Below, piece by piece: positions 42,558-50,660 of a DNA stretch of 64,000 bases; position 1 is the first letter of the stretch, and every line of letters begins with the position of its first letter. The stretch lies in the NCBI GenBank assembly GCA_036399015.1, contig DASWNW010000070.1:44230-108229 (forward strand), in the 5' to 3' direction. Source of the stretch: QHVT01 sp036399015. Lineage in GTDB: Bacteria > Acidobacteriota > Thermoanaerobaculia > Gp7-AA8. The translations under genes and the position numbers were made by a program. The notes beneath the pieces were generated by a model. The model was not told the origin of the DNA. It worked only from the letters and a program-made list of their open reading frames with translations, and did no database searches.

Positions 42558-43916
42558 ATGACCCGCGCAATCCTTGCCCTGCTTCTCCTCTTCGGACACG
42601 TTCCTCTCGCCGCGGCGCCGCGCGGACCAGCCGTGGAGCCTCCGCCACCGCGAGTCGTGGCAGCGGCCGGTCACCGGGTCATCGTGCTCCTCGACCGGCC
42701 GCGAGGCGCGGCGGTTCAGATGTCCCACGCGACGGACGCGATCATCGAGCGCAACGCGACGCGGATCCATGCGAAGTGGAACGTCGTTCCGGGATTCGTC
42801 GCGACGGTCGACGACGCGGAGCTGGAGCGCCTCCGGAAAGATCCGAACGTCCTCTCCGTCGAGCCCGACCTCGGCGGCAGCGTGATTCCGAACGAGGTGG
42901 CGATCGGCCCCGACGCACAGCCGATCGGTGCCAATGGAGAGCTGATCGGCCTTGCCGCGGTCCACGCGCTCGGCTACGACGGCACCGGCAGCACGGTCGC
43001 CGTGCTCGGCACCGGCGTTTCGCCGCACCCCGATCTGAAGGACCGCATCATCGAAGAGCGTTGTTACTGCGCCCATGTGAACGGCAAGGGGTGCTGCCCG
43101 AATGGCGCGGCCGAGCAATTCGGCACCGGTTCCGCGTATGACTCCCTCCCTCACGAAACAGGCGTCGCCGGGGTCATCGCCGGCAGCGGCGGCATCGCGC
43201 CGCGCGGCATCGCGCCGGGAGCAAACATCGTCGCGCTTCGCCTGTCCGACGGGACCGCCAACGTCGCCTGGATGTCCCAGGTGATCTCGGCGCTCGACTG
43301 GGTCGCCGCAACCCCGATGCATATCGACGCCGTCAACATGAGCTTCGCCATCGGCTTTCTGTCGAACGGCCCGTGCGACGGAGACAACCCCGCGCTCACC
43401 GATGCGATCGGCCGCGTGCGCGCTCGCGGGACCGTCCTCGTGGCCGCGAGCGGCAACGACGCGTGGGCGGGTGGAATCCGTCCGCCCGCCTGCATCGGGG
43501 GGGTCATTTCCGTCGGCGCGGTCTACCACGAGAATCACGGGTCGGCCTCGCTGCTCGGATGCACCGACACGCCCGCGGAAGTCGATCGGGTCACGTGCTT
43601 CTCGAACTCTGCCGCGCAGCTCGATCTCCTCGCGCCCGGTTACGCCGTTCCAACGGTATGGAACTTCGGCGGAGTCTCGTACGCCAGCGGAACGTCGTTC
43701 TCGGCGCCGCATGTGGCCGGCGCCGTGGCCGTGCTGCGCCAGATCGATCCGCAGCTCACACCCGACGAAATCGAGGAGTTGCTCGAGTCGACGGGACGTC
43801 TGATCCTCGACCCTCGAAACGGGATCGCAACGCCGCGCCTCGAGCTGTTCTCGGCGGTGATGAAGCTGCGTCTGGCCGGAGCGCCGTCGGTGCGGCGCCG
43901 GTCTGCCAGGCACTGA
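42558..43916 (+). CDS. Subtilisin-like (S8) protease with a substituted catalytic Asp
   Basis: A 452-residue exported protein. Signal peptide (AILALLLLFGHVPLAAA), then an I9-like prodomain, then the S8 domain. The His region is SLPHETGVAGVIAG and the Ser region GTSFSAPHVAGAVAVL. The Asp region reads VAVLGTGVSPHPDL where active enzymes have (I/L)DTG, so the catalytic Asp is Gly (GGC, one base from GAC). It may be inactive, a binding protein, or a mutated copy. ATG at 42558, in a sequence context shared with the hydrolase at 41655. Confidence 0.85.
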   Translation: MTRAILALLLLFGHVPLAAAPRGPAVEPPPPRVVAAAGHRVIVLLDRPRGAAVQMSHATDAIIERNATRIHAKWNVVPGFVATVDDAELERLRKDPNVLSVEPDLGGSVIPNEVAIGPDAQPIGANGELIGLAAVHALGYDGTGSTVAVLGTGVSPHPDLKDRIIEERCYCAHVNGKGCCPNGAAEQFGTGSAYDSLPHETGVAGVIAGSGGIAPRGIAPGANIVALRLSDGTANVAWMSQVISALDWVAATPMHIDAVNMSFAIGFLSNGPCDGDNPALTDAIGRVRARGTVLVAASGNDAWAGGIRPPACIGGVISVGAVYHENHGSASLLGCTDTPAEVDRVTCFSNSAAQLDLLAPGYAVPTVWNFGGVSYASGTSFSAPHVAGAVAVLRQIDPQLTPDEIEELLESTGRLILDPRNGIATPRLELFSAVMKLRLAGAPSVRRRSARH

Positions 43917-44019
43917 CGGAACCGCATCGGCCCTGCGGGCCTCCTGGTTGCCCCTCGCCCCGCTTGCGGGGAGAGGGTGCCGCGCAGCGGCGGGTGAGGG
44001 GCCGCGCCTTGCGCGAGGA

Positions 44020-44057
44020 GCGAACGCGCGCCCGCCTGTTGGCTGGCGCGCGTTCGC
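44020..44057. terminator. Bidirectional hairpin between convergent genes
   Basis: A 13-bp perfect stem GCGAACGCGCGCC/GGCGCGCGTTCGC with a 12-nt loop lies between the subtilase and the secreted protein stops. No U-tract, so termination is not certain. A second GC palindrome (CCCCTCGCCCCGC...GGGG) lies at about 43950-43977. Confidence 0.4.
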
Positions 44058-44063
44058 CGTTCA

Positions 44064-45314
44064 TCAGCGCAGGGTGAGCATCTTCATGCTGGGGTCGTTG
44101 GTGCGGTTGTCGTTCGTGGCCGTATAGAAGATCGCCGATCCGCTCTTGACGTGGATGCGGGCGAGTCCGCCCGCGGACGGCGTGACGCCGGCGAGGAACG
44201 CGCTCAGCGGGATCTGCTCGAAGTAATTGGCGGCGACCGTCCGCTCGGCTGTCTCGCCCACCAGCGTGCCGGCGGCATCGTAGACCGTCACCAGGAACGT
44301 GGTCGGCTCGGCGAGGGTGCGGATGCCGACGTTGACGCGGTAGTTCGTCAGATCGGACGCGATCGTGAAGTCGGCATAGGTACCGCTCCTGATCGCCTCG
44401 TAGGGTGTGACCACCTCCTGGGTGAACCCGGACGTCCCGGCGGCGCCGGCGTCGTTATAGACGCGCGTGGTGATCACGGGGGTGTGGCCGCTGGTCAGCA
44501 CGTCGATCGAACCGACGCCCGTCTGTTCCAGGGCGGCCACGACGTCGGTGTAGGTCCGGCTTTCGTTCCCCAGAAGGAGCGTGTTCTTCCTCGGATCGGT
44601 CGGCTCGGCGCTCCGGCCGGCGGGGTGATAGACGAGTTGCACGCCCATCCCATACGGGCTGGGGTTGGTGATCGTCACCTCGGTCCGGAAGAAAGAGCCG
44701 AAGGCGCCGGCGGCGGAGGCAGCGGCGGGAATGACGCCGAGATGGCGGTAAGCACCTGTATGTGCGGCGGCGTTCAACCTGACGCCGGTACGGGCGACGG
44801 TGTTGCTCCCGCTCAGCGTGCCGCCGTTGAAGTCGGCGCTGGTCTCGTAGACGACGTCGTCGGGGCGGCCGGTCACGAGCTCGAAACCACCACAACCAGG
44901 CTTCATCTGTGTCACCGCCAGAACGTCGCCGCGCTTGACCGCGATCGCGGGAAACGCGAGCCGGATCATGTTGTTGTCGAAGATCACGCCGGGCGGTGCC
45001 GGGTTGGCCGAGGTGAACGGCCCGGCCGAGCCGACCAGTTCGAGCGCGCCCACCGGGCCGCCGGCGCCGGGGCGGAAGAAGCGGAACTTGATCTGCTCGG
45101 TGCATGGCGCGGTGCTGTGCCAGCGAAACGTGACGTGCGTGACCGTTCCGTCCACGGTCACCGGACGGTTGAAGTCGATGTACGTGAGCGGTCCGGAGTG
45201 GACTGCTCCACCGGGCTGCCAGGTGATGTCTCCCGCGCTCGTCTGCGCGGCGAGCGGCGTGGAGGCGAGTGTGAGCAGCATGAGCAGACCGAGGGCGGCG
45301 TAGCGTCGAATCAT
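44064..45314 (-). CDS. Secreted protein of unknown function
   Basis: A 416-residue protein with a signal peptide (YAALGLLMLLTLASTPLAAQ). The N-terminal ~160 residues are beta-rich with paired Cys (PCTEQIKFRFF; KPGCGGFEL). The middle and C-terminus (FFRTEVTITNPSPYGMGV, NESRTYTDVV) resemble beta-sandwich domains of exported proteins. ATG at 45314. It faces the kinase operon and ends convergently with the subtilase, so it may be a further output of the same system. Confidence 0.6.
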   Translation of the reverse strand: MIRRYAALGLLMLLTLASTPLAAQTSAGDITWQPGGAVHSGPLTYIDFNRPVTVDGTVTHVTFRWHSTAPCTEQIKFRFFRPGAGGPVGALELVGSAGPFTSANPAPPGVIFDNNMIRLAFPAIAVKRGDVLAVTQMKPGCGGFELVTGRPDDVVYETSADFNGGTLSGSNTVARTGVRLNAAAHTGAYRHLGVIPAAASAAGAFGSFFRTEVTITNPSPYGMGVQLVYHPAGRSAEPTDPRKNTLLLGNESRTYTDVVAALEQTGVGSIDVLTSGHTPVITTRVYNDAGAAGTSGFTQEVVTPYEAIRSGTYADFTIASDLTNYRVNVGIRTLAEPTTFLVTVYDAAGTLVGETAERTVAANYFEQIPLSAFLAGVTPSAGGLARIHVKSGSAIFYTATNDNRTNDPSMKMLTLR

Positions 45315-45402
45315 GATTGTGTCTCCTGAATGTCGAGAGTGGGTGGTTGCGCGGGAGCGCGGCCGGCGAATTGTGGCCGCGCCATCTCACTCGGAGCGCG
45401 GC

Positions 45403-45422
45403 TTTGTGATCGCATTGTGACC
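45403..45422. promoter_or_regulatory. Candidate LytTR operator, copy 3
   Basis: TTTGTGATCGCATTGTGACC differs from copy 1 at one base. The flanks also match (GGCTTTGTGATC and CAG(C/A)TGGA). It lies 76 nt before the kinase start at 45498. Confidence 0.55.
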
Positions 45423-45497
45423 AGATGGACGGTGACGGTTTCGACGGTGCCCGAGACGTCTTGAACGAGCCTTCGCCATGCACCACAATCCCTGTCT

Positions 45498-47219
45498 GTG
45501 CGACCGCTCTCCAGAGTGAGATTCATCGCGGTCGTCGCCGGCCTCTCGCTGCTCGCGTTCGAAACGCTGGTGCGACTTGCCTTCGGTCTGCCTCTGCGGC
45601 CGGACCTTCACTGGCTCACGTTCGGATGGGTGGGGTGGCTCGTCCTCATCCCGGTGGTGGTTCGGATCACGACCGCGGTCCCGTACCGGCGCCGTCAACG
45701 GTGGCGATTCATCGGCGTCCACGTGGCCGCGGCTTCCGCGCTTCATGTCCTGCACGTGGCCATCTTCATTCTCACGGTCACGCTCGTGACGGGCCGCTAT
45801 CCGGTGCGACCGCTGTTCACGTGGGTACACCACCACACGCTCTTCGACATGCTGGTCTACGGCGTGACGGTGGTCGCGACGCAGATGTCTCTCTACATGC
45901 GCGCTTCCGCACGGCGCGAGGAGGAACGGCTCGCGCTCGAGCGCTCCCTGGCGCAAGCGGACCTGGATCGTCTCCGACTCGAGCTCCCCGTCCACGTGGT
46001 CAGCGAGCGACTCCTGCAGATCGAGCGAACGATCGCGGTCGACGCGGACCGCGCCGAGCTGCTCATCGAGGAATTCGCCGCGTCGCTTCGCGAGTCGCTG
46101 AACGCCGCGAGCGTCCATGCGGCGATCGACCAGGTCGCGCAGGACGAAGCGGAATGGGAGGAGGAGCTTGCACCGGCAACGCGGCAAGCGTCCCTCGGGA
46201 TGCGGCTCCTGCTGCTGTTCAGCATCCTGCCCGTGTATCAGTTCTTCTGGAGCGTGGTTCAGGCCGCGGCTGCCGTGGCGCGAGGCCGGCAACTGTCCTG
46301 GCTGCCGGTCATCTGGGCTGCCTCGATGACCGTCGAGTTCTTTCCGGTGACACTGGCGATGGTGTGGCTCGGCGGGCGCGTGAAACGCGTGTGGCCGCTC
46401 GTGCTGGTCGCGGGCACCGTGCCGATTTCCTGGGGCGCGGTCGTCGACGGCACGTGGCGCCGGTTCGGATTTCGCCAGGAGGAGGGCCACCAGCTACTCG
46501 GTCAGTTCGATTCGGTTTTCTTCCTCGGGATCGGGCTGGCCGCTCTCGCGCACGCGCGCTACCGCGAGGCGGCCGCCGCCGCGGCGAAGGTGGCCGAACT
46601 GGACACGGCGATGCTCCGTACGCGCGCGACGCTCCTGCGCTTGCAGTTGAACCCGCACTTTCTTTTCAACTCGTTGAACTCGGTCCTCGCGCTCCTCGAG
46701 GACGACGCCCCTCTCGCGCAACGAATGACCGCGGAGCTGCGGCACTTCGTCGTGCGCGTGCTCGAGCGTTCCGACCGGGAGGAAGTGCCCCTCGGTCAGG
46801 AGCTGGACTCCCTCGCCGCGTACGTGGCCATCGAGAACATCCGCTTCGAAGGACGCGCGCAGCTCGCCATCAAGGCGAGCGACCAGGCGCAACGCGCGCT
46901 CGTCCCCAGCTTCCTGCTGCAGCCGCTGGTCGAGAATGCGCTCCGTCATGGACTCATGCCGGAGACGGGCGGGCGCGTGTCCGTGCAGGCGAACGTCGGA
47001 GACGGCAGGCTGCACCTCACCGTCGAGGACGACGGCAGCATGCGCGACCAGGACCTTCCGCTACGCGAGGGGCTGGGGCTCTCGAACACACGCGCGCGCC
47101 TGAAGCAGATGTACGGCGACGACTTCTTCCTCGACCTCGCGCACCAACACGGCGGGTTCCGCGTGACGCTGGGGCTGCCGTATGGCTGCTCTGTCGAGAG
47201 CTCGGAGGTACGACCATGA
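45498..47219 (+). CDS. LytS-type histidine kinase with a duplicated membrane/dimerisation module
   Basis: A 573-residue protein. The first membrane block (about 10-135) is followed by LDRLRLELPVHVVSERLLQIE, which looks like a dimerisation helix without its His. A second membrane block (about 235-365) is followed by LRLQLNPHFLFNSLNSVLALL, the canonical His motif, then the ATPase domain (LVENALRHGL, GLGLSNTRARL). The first module appears to be a degenerate copy of the second. GTG at 45498. Its stop overlaps the next gene (ATGA). Confidence 0.85.
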   Translation: MRPLSRVRFIAVVAGLSLLAFETLVRLAFGLPLRPDLHWLTFGWVGWLVLIPVVVRITTAVPYRRRQRWRFIGVHVAAASALHVLHVAIFILTVTLVTGRYPVRPLFTWVHHHTLFDMLVYGVTVVATQMSLYMRASARREEERLALERSLAQADLDRLRLELPVHVVSERLLQIERTIAVDADRAELLIEEFAASLRESLNAASVHAAIDQVAQDEAEWEEELAPATRQASLGMRLLLLFSILPVYQFFWSVVQAAAAVARGRQLSWLPVIWAASMTVEFFPVTLAMVWLGGRVKRVWPLVLVAGTVPISWGAVVDGTWRRFGFRQEEGHQLLGQFDSVFFLGIGLAALAHARYREAAAAAAKVAELDTAMLRTRATLLRLQLNPHFLFNSLNSVLALLEDDAPLAQRMTAELRHFVVRVLERSDREEVPLGQELDSLAAYVAIENIRFEGRAQLAIKASDQAQRALVPSFLLQPLVENALRHGLMPETGGRVSVQANVGDGRLHLTVEDDGSMRDQDLPLREGLGLSNTRARLKQMYGDDFFLDLAHQHGGFRVTLGLPYGCSVESSEVRP

Positions 47220-47656
47220 CTCTGGAAGAGCTGATGAACTGGATCGCCGCGAACGGAGTGGTACTGGAGTCGGCTCGGGGTGCGGTGCCGAATGTCGCCG
47301 CGCACGTCGCCGGCGAGCCGCTCTCCGGCAGTTGGTGGACGCACCCGGCCTCGCGCGAGATCTTCGCGCTCACGCGGGCCGTTCGCGAGCGGGAGGAGAT
47401 CCTGGTGTGCCGCCTGGTCGACGGAAAGATCACCTTCGTCCACCGCGATGTGTGGCCGGCGCTCGTGCGCCTCGCCGGCCGCTTTCCACCCGCGCGCCTC
47501 GCGCGACTGGCCGAGGTGCATACGGAGGAGGGAAAGCATGTCGTGCAGGAGACCGCTTTCCCGCAATGGGTGCCCGCCGACGTGGCAAACGAGGCGGCAG
47601 CGTTGTCCGAGACAGATGCCGAAACGCGACTGAGCCTGCTGTCGCTGTTGAACTGA
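47216..47656 (+). CDS. Conserved protein of unknown function coupled to the kinase
   Basis: A 146-residue cytoplasmic protein (TLEELMNWIAANGVVLESARG, a GSWWTHP motif and VCRLVDGKITFVHRDVWPALVRLA). The aromatic GSWWxHP and VHRxxWPALVRL segments look conserved, but I cannot name a fold. The ATG overlaps the kinase stop, so it is translationally coupled, and it precedes a VOC gene. Confidence 0.6.
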   Translation: MTLEELMNWIAANGVVLESARGAVPNVAAHVAGEPLSGSWWTHPASREIFALTRAVREREEILVCRLVDGKITFVHRDVWPALVRLAGRFPPARLARLAEVHTEEGKHVVQETAFPQWVPADVANEAAALSETDAETRLSLLSLLN

Positions 47657-47672
47657 CGAAAGAGGAACGATC

Positions 47673-48014
47673 ATGGACATCTCTCACGTGCACGTTGGAG
47701 TGAAAGACCTACCCGCGGCCTTGCGTTGGCTCGCCACGGTTCTCGAGGTCCGGCCGACCTTCGAGAACGAAAACATGGCGAGCGTGCCCTTCGGGACGCT
47801 CACCGTCATCTTCGATGCTTCGCCGGCGGACGCTCCGGTGACGATCGGGCTCGACAGCAAAGACTGCGACGCCGATTTTCACACTCTGACGTCGCGCGGC
47901 GGAGTCGCACTCAGTGCGCCGTCCGATCTCCCCTGGAACGTCCGCGCCGCCTACATTCAGGGTCCCGGCGCGATCAGGTTCGAGATCGAGCAGGTGCTGC
48001 CGGGGGAACGGTGA
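47673..48014 (+). CDS. VOC-family protein
   Basis: A 113-residue single-domain glyoxalase/bleomycin-resistance-fold protein: ISHVHVGVKDLPAALRWLATVL, VPFGTLTVIFD, and a closing AAYIQGPGAIRFEIEQ strand with the Glu ligand. ATG with AAGAGGAACG. It is in the same run as the kinase operon. Confidence 0.75.
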   Translation: MDISHVHVGVKDLPAALRWLATVLEVRPTFENENMASVPFGTLTVIFDASPADAPVTIGLDSKDCDADFHTLTSRGGVALSAPSDLPWNVRAAYIQGPGAIRFEIEQVLPGER

Positions 48015-48079
48015 GACCGGTCGCCGCGACGCGCTAAAAACATAGCCCTCGATCGCTCGAGGGCTTGCGGGGAGGCGAG

Positions 48080-48155
48080 TGGAGCCGTTGACCGGACTTG
48101 AACCGGTGACCTGCTGATTACGAATCAGCTGCTCTACCAGCTGAGCTACAACGGC
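48080..48155 (-). tRNA. tRNA-Thr (anticodon CGT)
   Basis: The minus strand folds as a cloverleaf. Acceptor GCCGTTG pairs with CAACGGC. The D-arm is GCTCAGCTGGTAGAGC. The anticodon stem-loop CTGATTCGTAATCAG carries CGT. The T-arm holds GGTTCAAGTCC. The CCA end is encoded (48080-48082). No integrase or att-type duplication is visible beside it. Confidence 0.95.
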
Positions 48156-48248
48156 TTGATGCGGTCGTGGGAACGGCGCGGGCGCGGATTTTATGCCCCG
48201 CGTGGGGGTCTGTCGAGCGGTTTTTCCGCGTGCTACGATCCGCGGCCT

Positions 48249-49772
48249 TTGGTACCGAGGGAACGGAGGCTCTGGCTGGCGTTCGCCGCGGCCGCGCTGG
48301 GGCTGCGGGCGGTGGCCTTCTTCCGCTACCGCTTCGACTCCGACGAGCAGCAGCACGCGCACGTGGCCTGGGGATGGACGGAGGGGCTGGTCCAGTATCG
48401 CGACCTCTTCGACAACCACACTCCCCTCTTCCACCTGCTGACCGCGCCGCTCGTGGCGCTCTTCGGCGAGCGCTCGGACATCCTGCTCTGGCTCCGCGCG
48501 CCGATGCTCCTCCTCTTCGGGGCGATCCTCTGGACCACGTATCTCCTCGGCCGCAAGCTGTACGACGAGCGCGTGGCGCGGTGGGCGGTGGTGCTGCTGG
48601 CGCTCTTCCCGCCGTTCTTCCTCAAGTCGCTCGAGTACCGGCCGGACAATCTCTGGACGCTGCTCTGGATCGCGGCGCTGGTCGCGATGATGAACGGGAA
48701 GCGGCCCTTCGTCATCGGGCTGCTCCTCGGCGCGGCGTTCGGCGTGTCGACCAAGACGGCGCCGCTGCTGATCGCCATGGCCATCGCCGCGCTGATCGTC
48801 CACCTGTTCCTGAGACGATGGATCCCCATGCGCTGGCTGGAGGGGCTGGCCGGCTTCGCGATCGTGCCGGCGCTCCTCGCGCTCTTCTTCCTGGCGGTGG
48901 GCGGCTTCGACGAGCTGGTCTACTGCAACCTCACCTTCAACGCCAACGTGGCGAAGACGCGCACGAACCTCTGGGTCGGCCGCGCCTTCTTCCCTTTCCT
49001 CCTCGGCGCGATCATCTGGCTGGCGTGGCGGTTCCGCGAGACGGAGCACGCGTGGCGCTACTACCTGGTGGTGCTGCTGGGCGTCTACCCGGTGCTGCTG
49101 GTGGGATTCTGGCCGCTGATCTCGCCACGCGACTTCCTCCCGCTCATGCCGGTCGCCGCGATCTTCGCCGCGGCCGTGGCGACGCGGATGCAGAAGCCGC
49201 TCGCGTCACTCGCCGCGATCGCGGTCGTGTGCGTGCTCGCGCTCTGGAAGTACGCCGACCGCTTCGAGAACAGGACGGCGTGGCACACGACGATGCTCGA
49301 TCAGGCGCTGCGGCTCACCGAGCCGGGTGAGTATCTGATGGACCTCAAGGGGGAGACGATCTTCCGCCGCCGCCCGTTCTACCACGCGTTCGAGTACCTG
49401 ACGCGCGCGCAGATCGCGCACGGCGTGATCAAGGATACGGTGGCGCAGGACATGATCCGCACCCGCACCTACGTCGCCCAGGCCGACGGCCCGATGTGGC
49501 CTCCCGCCGCCCGCGCGTTCCTCAACGAAAACTTCGTGAACCTCGGCCGCCTCCGCGCCGCCGGGCAGAAGATCAACGAGGACGGCACCTTCACCATCGC
49601 CATCCCCGGCGGGTACACGATCGTCGGCCCTGAAGGCGAGCTGCGCGCCGCGCGGCAGCTCGAAGCGGGCGCGCATCGCTTCGAGGGAGCAGCAAAGGAC
49701 GCGTACGTGCTGTGGGCGCCGGCGTTCCGGAGGGGGCATTCGCCGTATCGGTTACGGGACGTTGCGTTCTGA
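48249..49772 (+). CDS. Membrane glycosyltransferase (ArnT/GT39, RgtA-like)
   Basis: About 507 residues from TTG 48249; longer in-frame starts at 48156-48159 abut the tRNA and are less likely, so the start is uncertain. The first lumenal loop has RFDSDEQQHAHVAWGW with the catalytic-type Asp/Glu. NHTPLFHLLTAP follows, then about ten membrane helices, then a soluble C-terminus. Family members move sugars from polyprenyl-phosphate donors to surface lipids or glycans. The acceptor is unknown. Confidence 0.8.
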   Translation: MVPRERRLWLAFAAAALGLRAVAFFRYRFDSDEQQHAHVAWGWTEGLVQYRDLFDNHTPLFHLLTAPLVALFGERSDILLWLRAPMLLLFGAILWTTYLLGRKLYDERVARWAVVLLALFPPFFLKSLEYRPDNLWTLLWIAALVAMMNGKRPFVIGLLLGAAFGVSTKTAPLLIAMAIAALIVHLFLRRWIPMRWLEGLAGFAIVPALLALFFLAVGGFDELVYCNLTFNANVAKTRTNLWVGRAFFPFLLGAIIWLAWRFRETEHAWRYYLVVLLGVYPVLLVGFWPLISPRDFLPLMPVAAIFAAAVATRMQKPLASLAAIAVVCVLALWKYADRFENRTAWHTTMLDQALRLTEPGEYLMDLKGETIFRRRPFYHAFEYLTRAQIAHGVIKDTVAQDMIRTRTYVAQADGPMWPPAARAFLNENFVNLGRLRAAGQKINEDGTFTIAIPGGYTIVGPEGELRAARQLEAGAHRFEGAAKDAYVLWAPAFRRGHSPYRLRDVAF

Positions 49773-49782
49773 CGAACGGTTG

Positions 49783-49931
49783 CTGGTTGCTGGGAACCGC
49801 GCGCCGCAAGCGCGCGGGGGTGTCTGGGGGCTCTCGCCTGGACGCCACTCTCGCGTAACCTGGGCCGTAAGCCGAGAGCCCCCAGACACCCCCGCGGCGC
49901 TTGCGGCGCCGCGGCTCCTGACACCTGACAC
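49783..49931. repeat. ~150-bp repeat with long hairpin, copy A
   Basis: A 21-bp perfect inverted repeat (49816-49836 with 49873-49893) encloses a 36-nt loop beginning CCTGGACGCCACTCTCGCGT. GC palindromes flank both sides. Copy B is at 51647-51799, with 35 of 36 loop bases identical and compensating stem changes. It lies between the glycosyltransferase and fabG. Confidence 0.85.
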
Positions 49932-50660
49932 CTACGTGTACAAGCCGCCGCTCACATTCAGCACCGTACCCGTAATGTAGCTCGCCTGCTCGCTGGCGAG
50001 GAACACGACTGAGTACGCGATGTCGTCGGCGGTGCCGAGGCGTTTGACGGCGATGCGGTCGGTGAGCTTCTCGCGCGCTTCGTCGCCGAGGGCGTCGGTC
50101 ATGGCGGTGGAGATATAGCCGGGGGCGATGGCGTTGACGGTGACGTTGCGGGAGCCGATCTCCAGCGCGAGCGCCTTCGTGAAGCCGATCAGCGCCGCCT
50201 TCGACGACGCGTAGTTCACCTGCCCCGGGTTGCCCATCAGCCCGACGATGGAGGAGATGTTGATGACGCGGCCCCAGCGGGCGCGGATCATCTTCTTCAC
50301 CACTTCCTGCGTGATGTGGAAGGCGGAGTCGAGGTTGGTGTGCAGCACCTTCGTCCAGGCGTCCGGCTTCATGCGGATGAAGAGGTCGTCGTCGGTGACG
50401 CCGGCGTTGTTGACGAGGATGTCGATCGGCCGCTCCTTGAGCAGCGCGCCGATGCGCTCACGGATGTCGGCCGCGGTGATGTCGAGCTCCACGCCGGTGG
50501 CGTTGCCGATCTCCGCGGCGAGCTTGTTCACGGCGTCGGCGGAGCGGGCGGCGCAGAGGACGTGGGCGCCGGTCTCGCCGAGGCGGCGGGCGATCTGCTC
50601 GCCGATGCCGCGCGAGGCGCCGGTGACGAGTGCGGTCTTGCCGGTGAGGTCGATTTTCAT
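49932..50660 (-). CDS. fabG: 3-oxoacyl-ACP reductase
   Basis: A 242-residue short-chain dehydrogenase that reduces 3-oxoacyl-ACP with NADPH in type II fatty-acid synthesis. Nucleotide loop TGASRGIGEQIA, NNAG, catalytic Ser (INISSIVG) and YASSKAAL (Tyr/Lys) are present. Its ATG overlaps the fabD stop (ATGA), so the pair is coupled. Copy A of the repeat begins right after its stop. Confidence 0.95.
   Translation of the reverse strand: MKIDLTGKTALVTGASRGIGEQIARRLGETGAHVLCAARSADAVNKLAAEIGNATGVELDITAADIRERIGALLKERPIDILVNNAGVTDDDLFIRMKPDAWTKVLHTNLDSAFHITQEVVKKMIRARWGRVINISSIVGLMGNPGQVNYASSKAALIGFTKALALEIGSRNVTVNAIAPGYISTAMTDALGDEAREKLTDRIAVKRLGTADDIAYSVVFLASEQASYITGTVLNVSGGLYT

Noticed and set aside
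43950..44010. GC-rich CCCTCGCCCCGC palindrome as a novel element
   Set aside because: Similar intergenic palindromes are widespread in GC-rich genomes; I only note it near the terminator-like hairpin.
45425..47656. A 743-codon plus-strand ORF over the kinase and the next gene
   Set aside because: Its first ~600 codons are Arg/Ala-rich shadow of the kinase; only its last 146 codons, from 47216, are a real gene.
48080..48249. Integrative element at tRNA-Thr
   Set aside because: No integrase and no duplicated tRNA 3' end are visible nearby.
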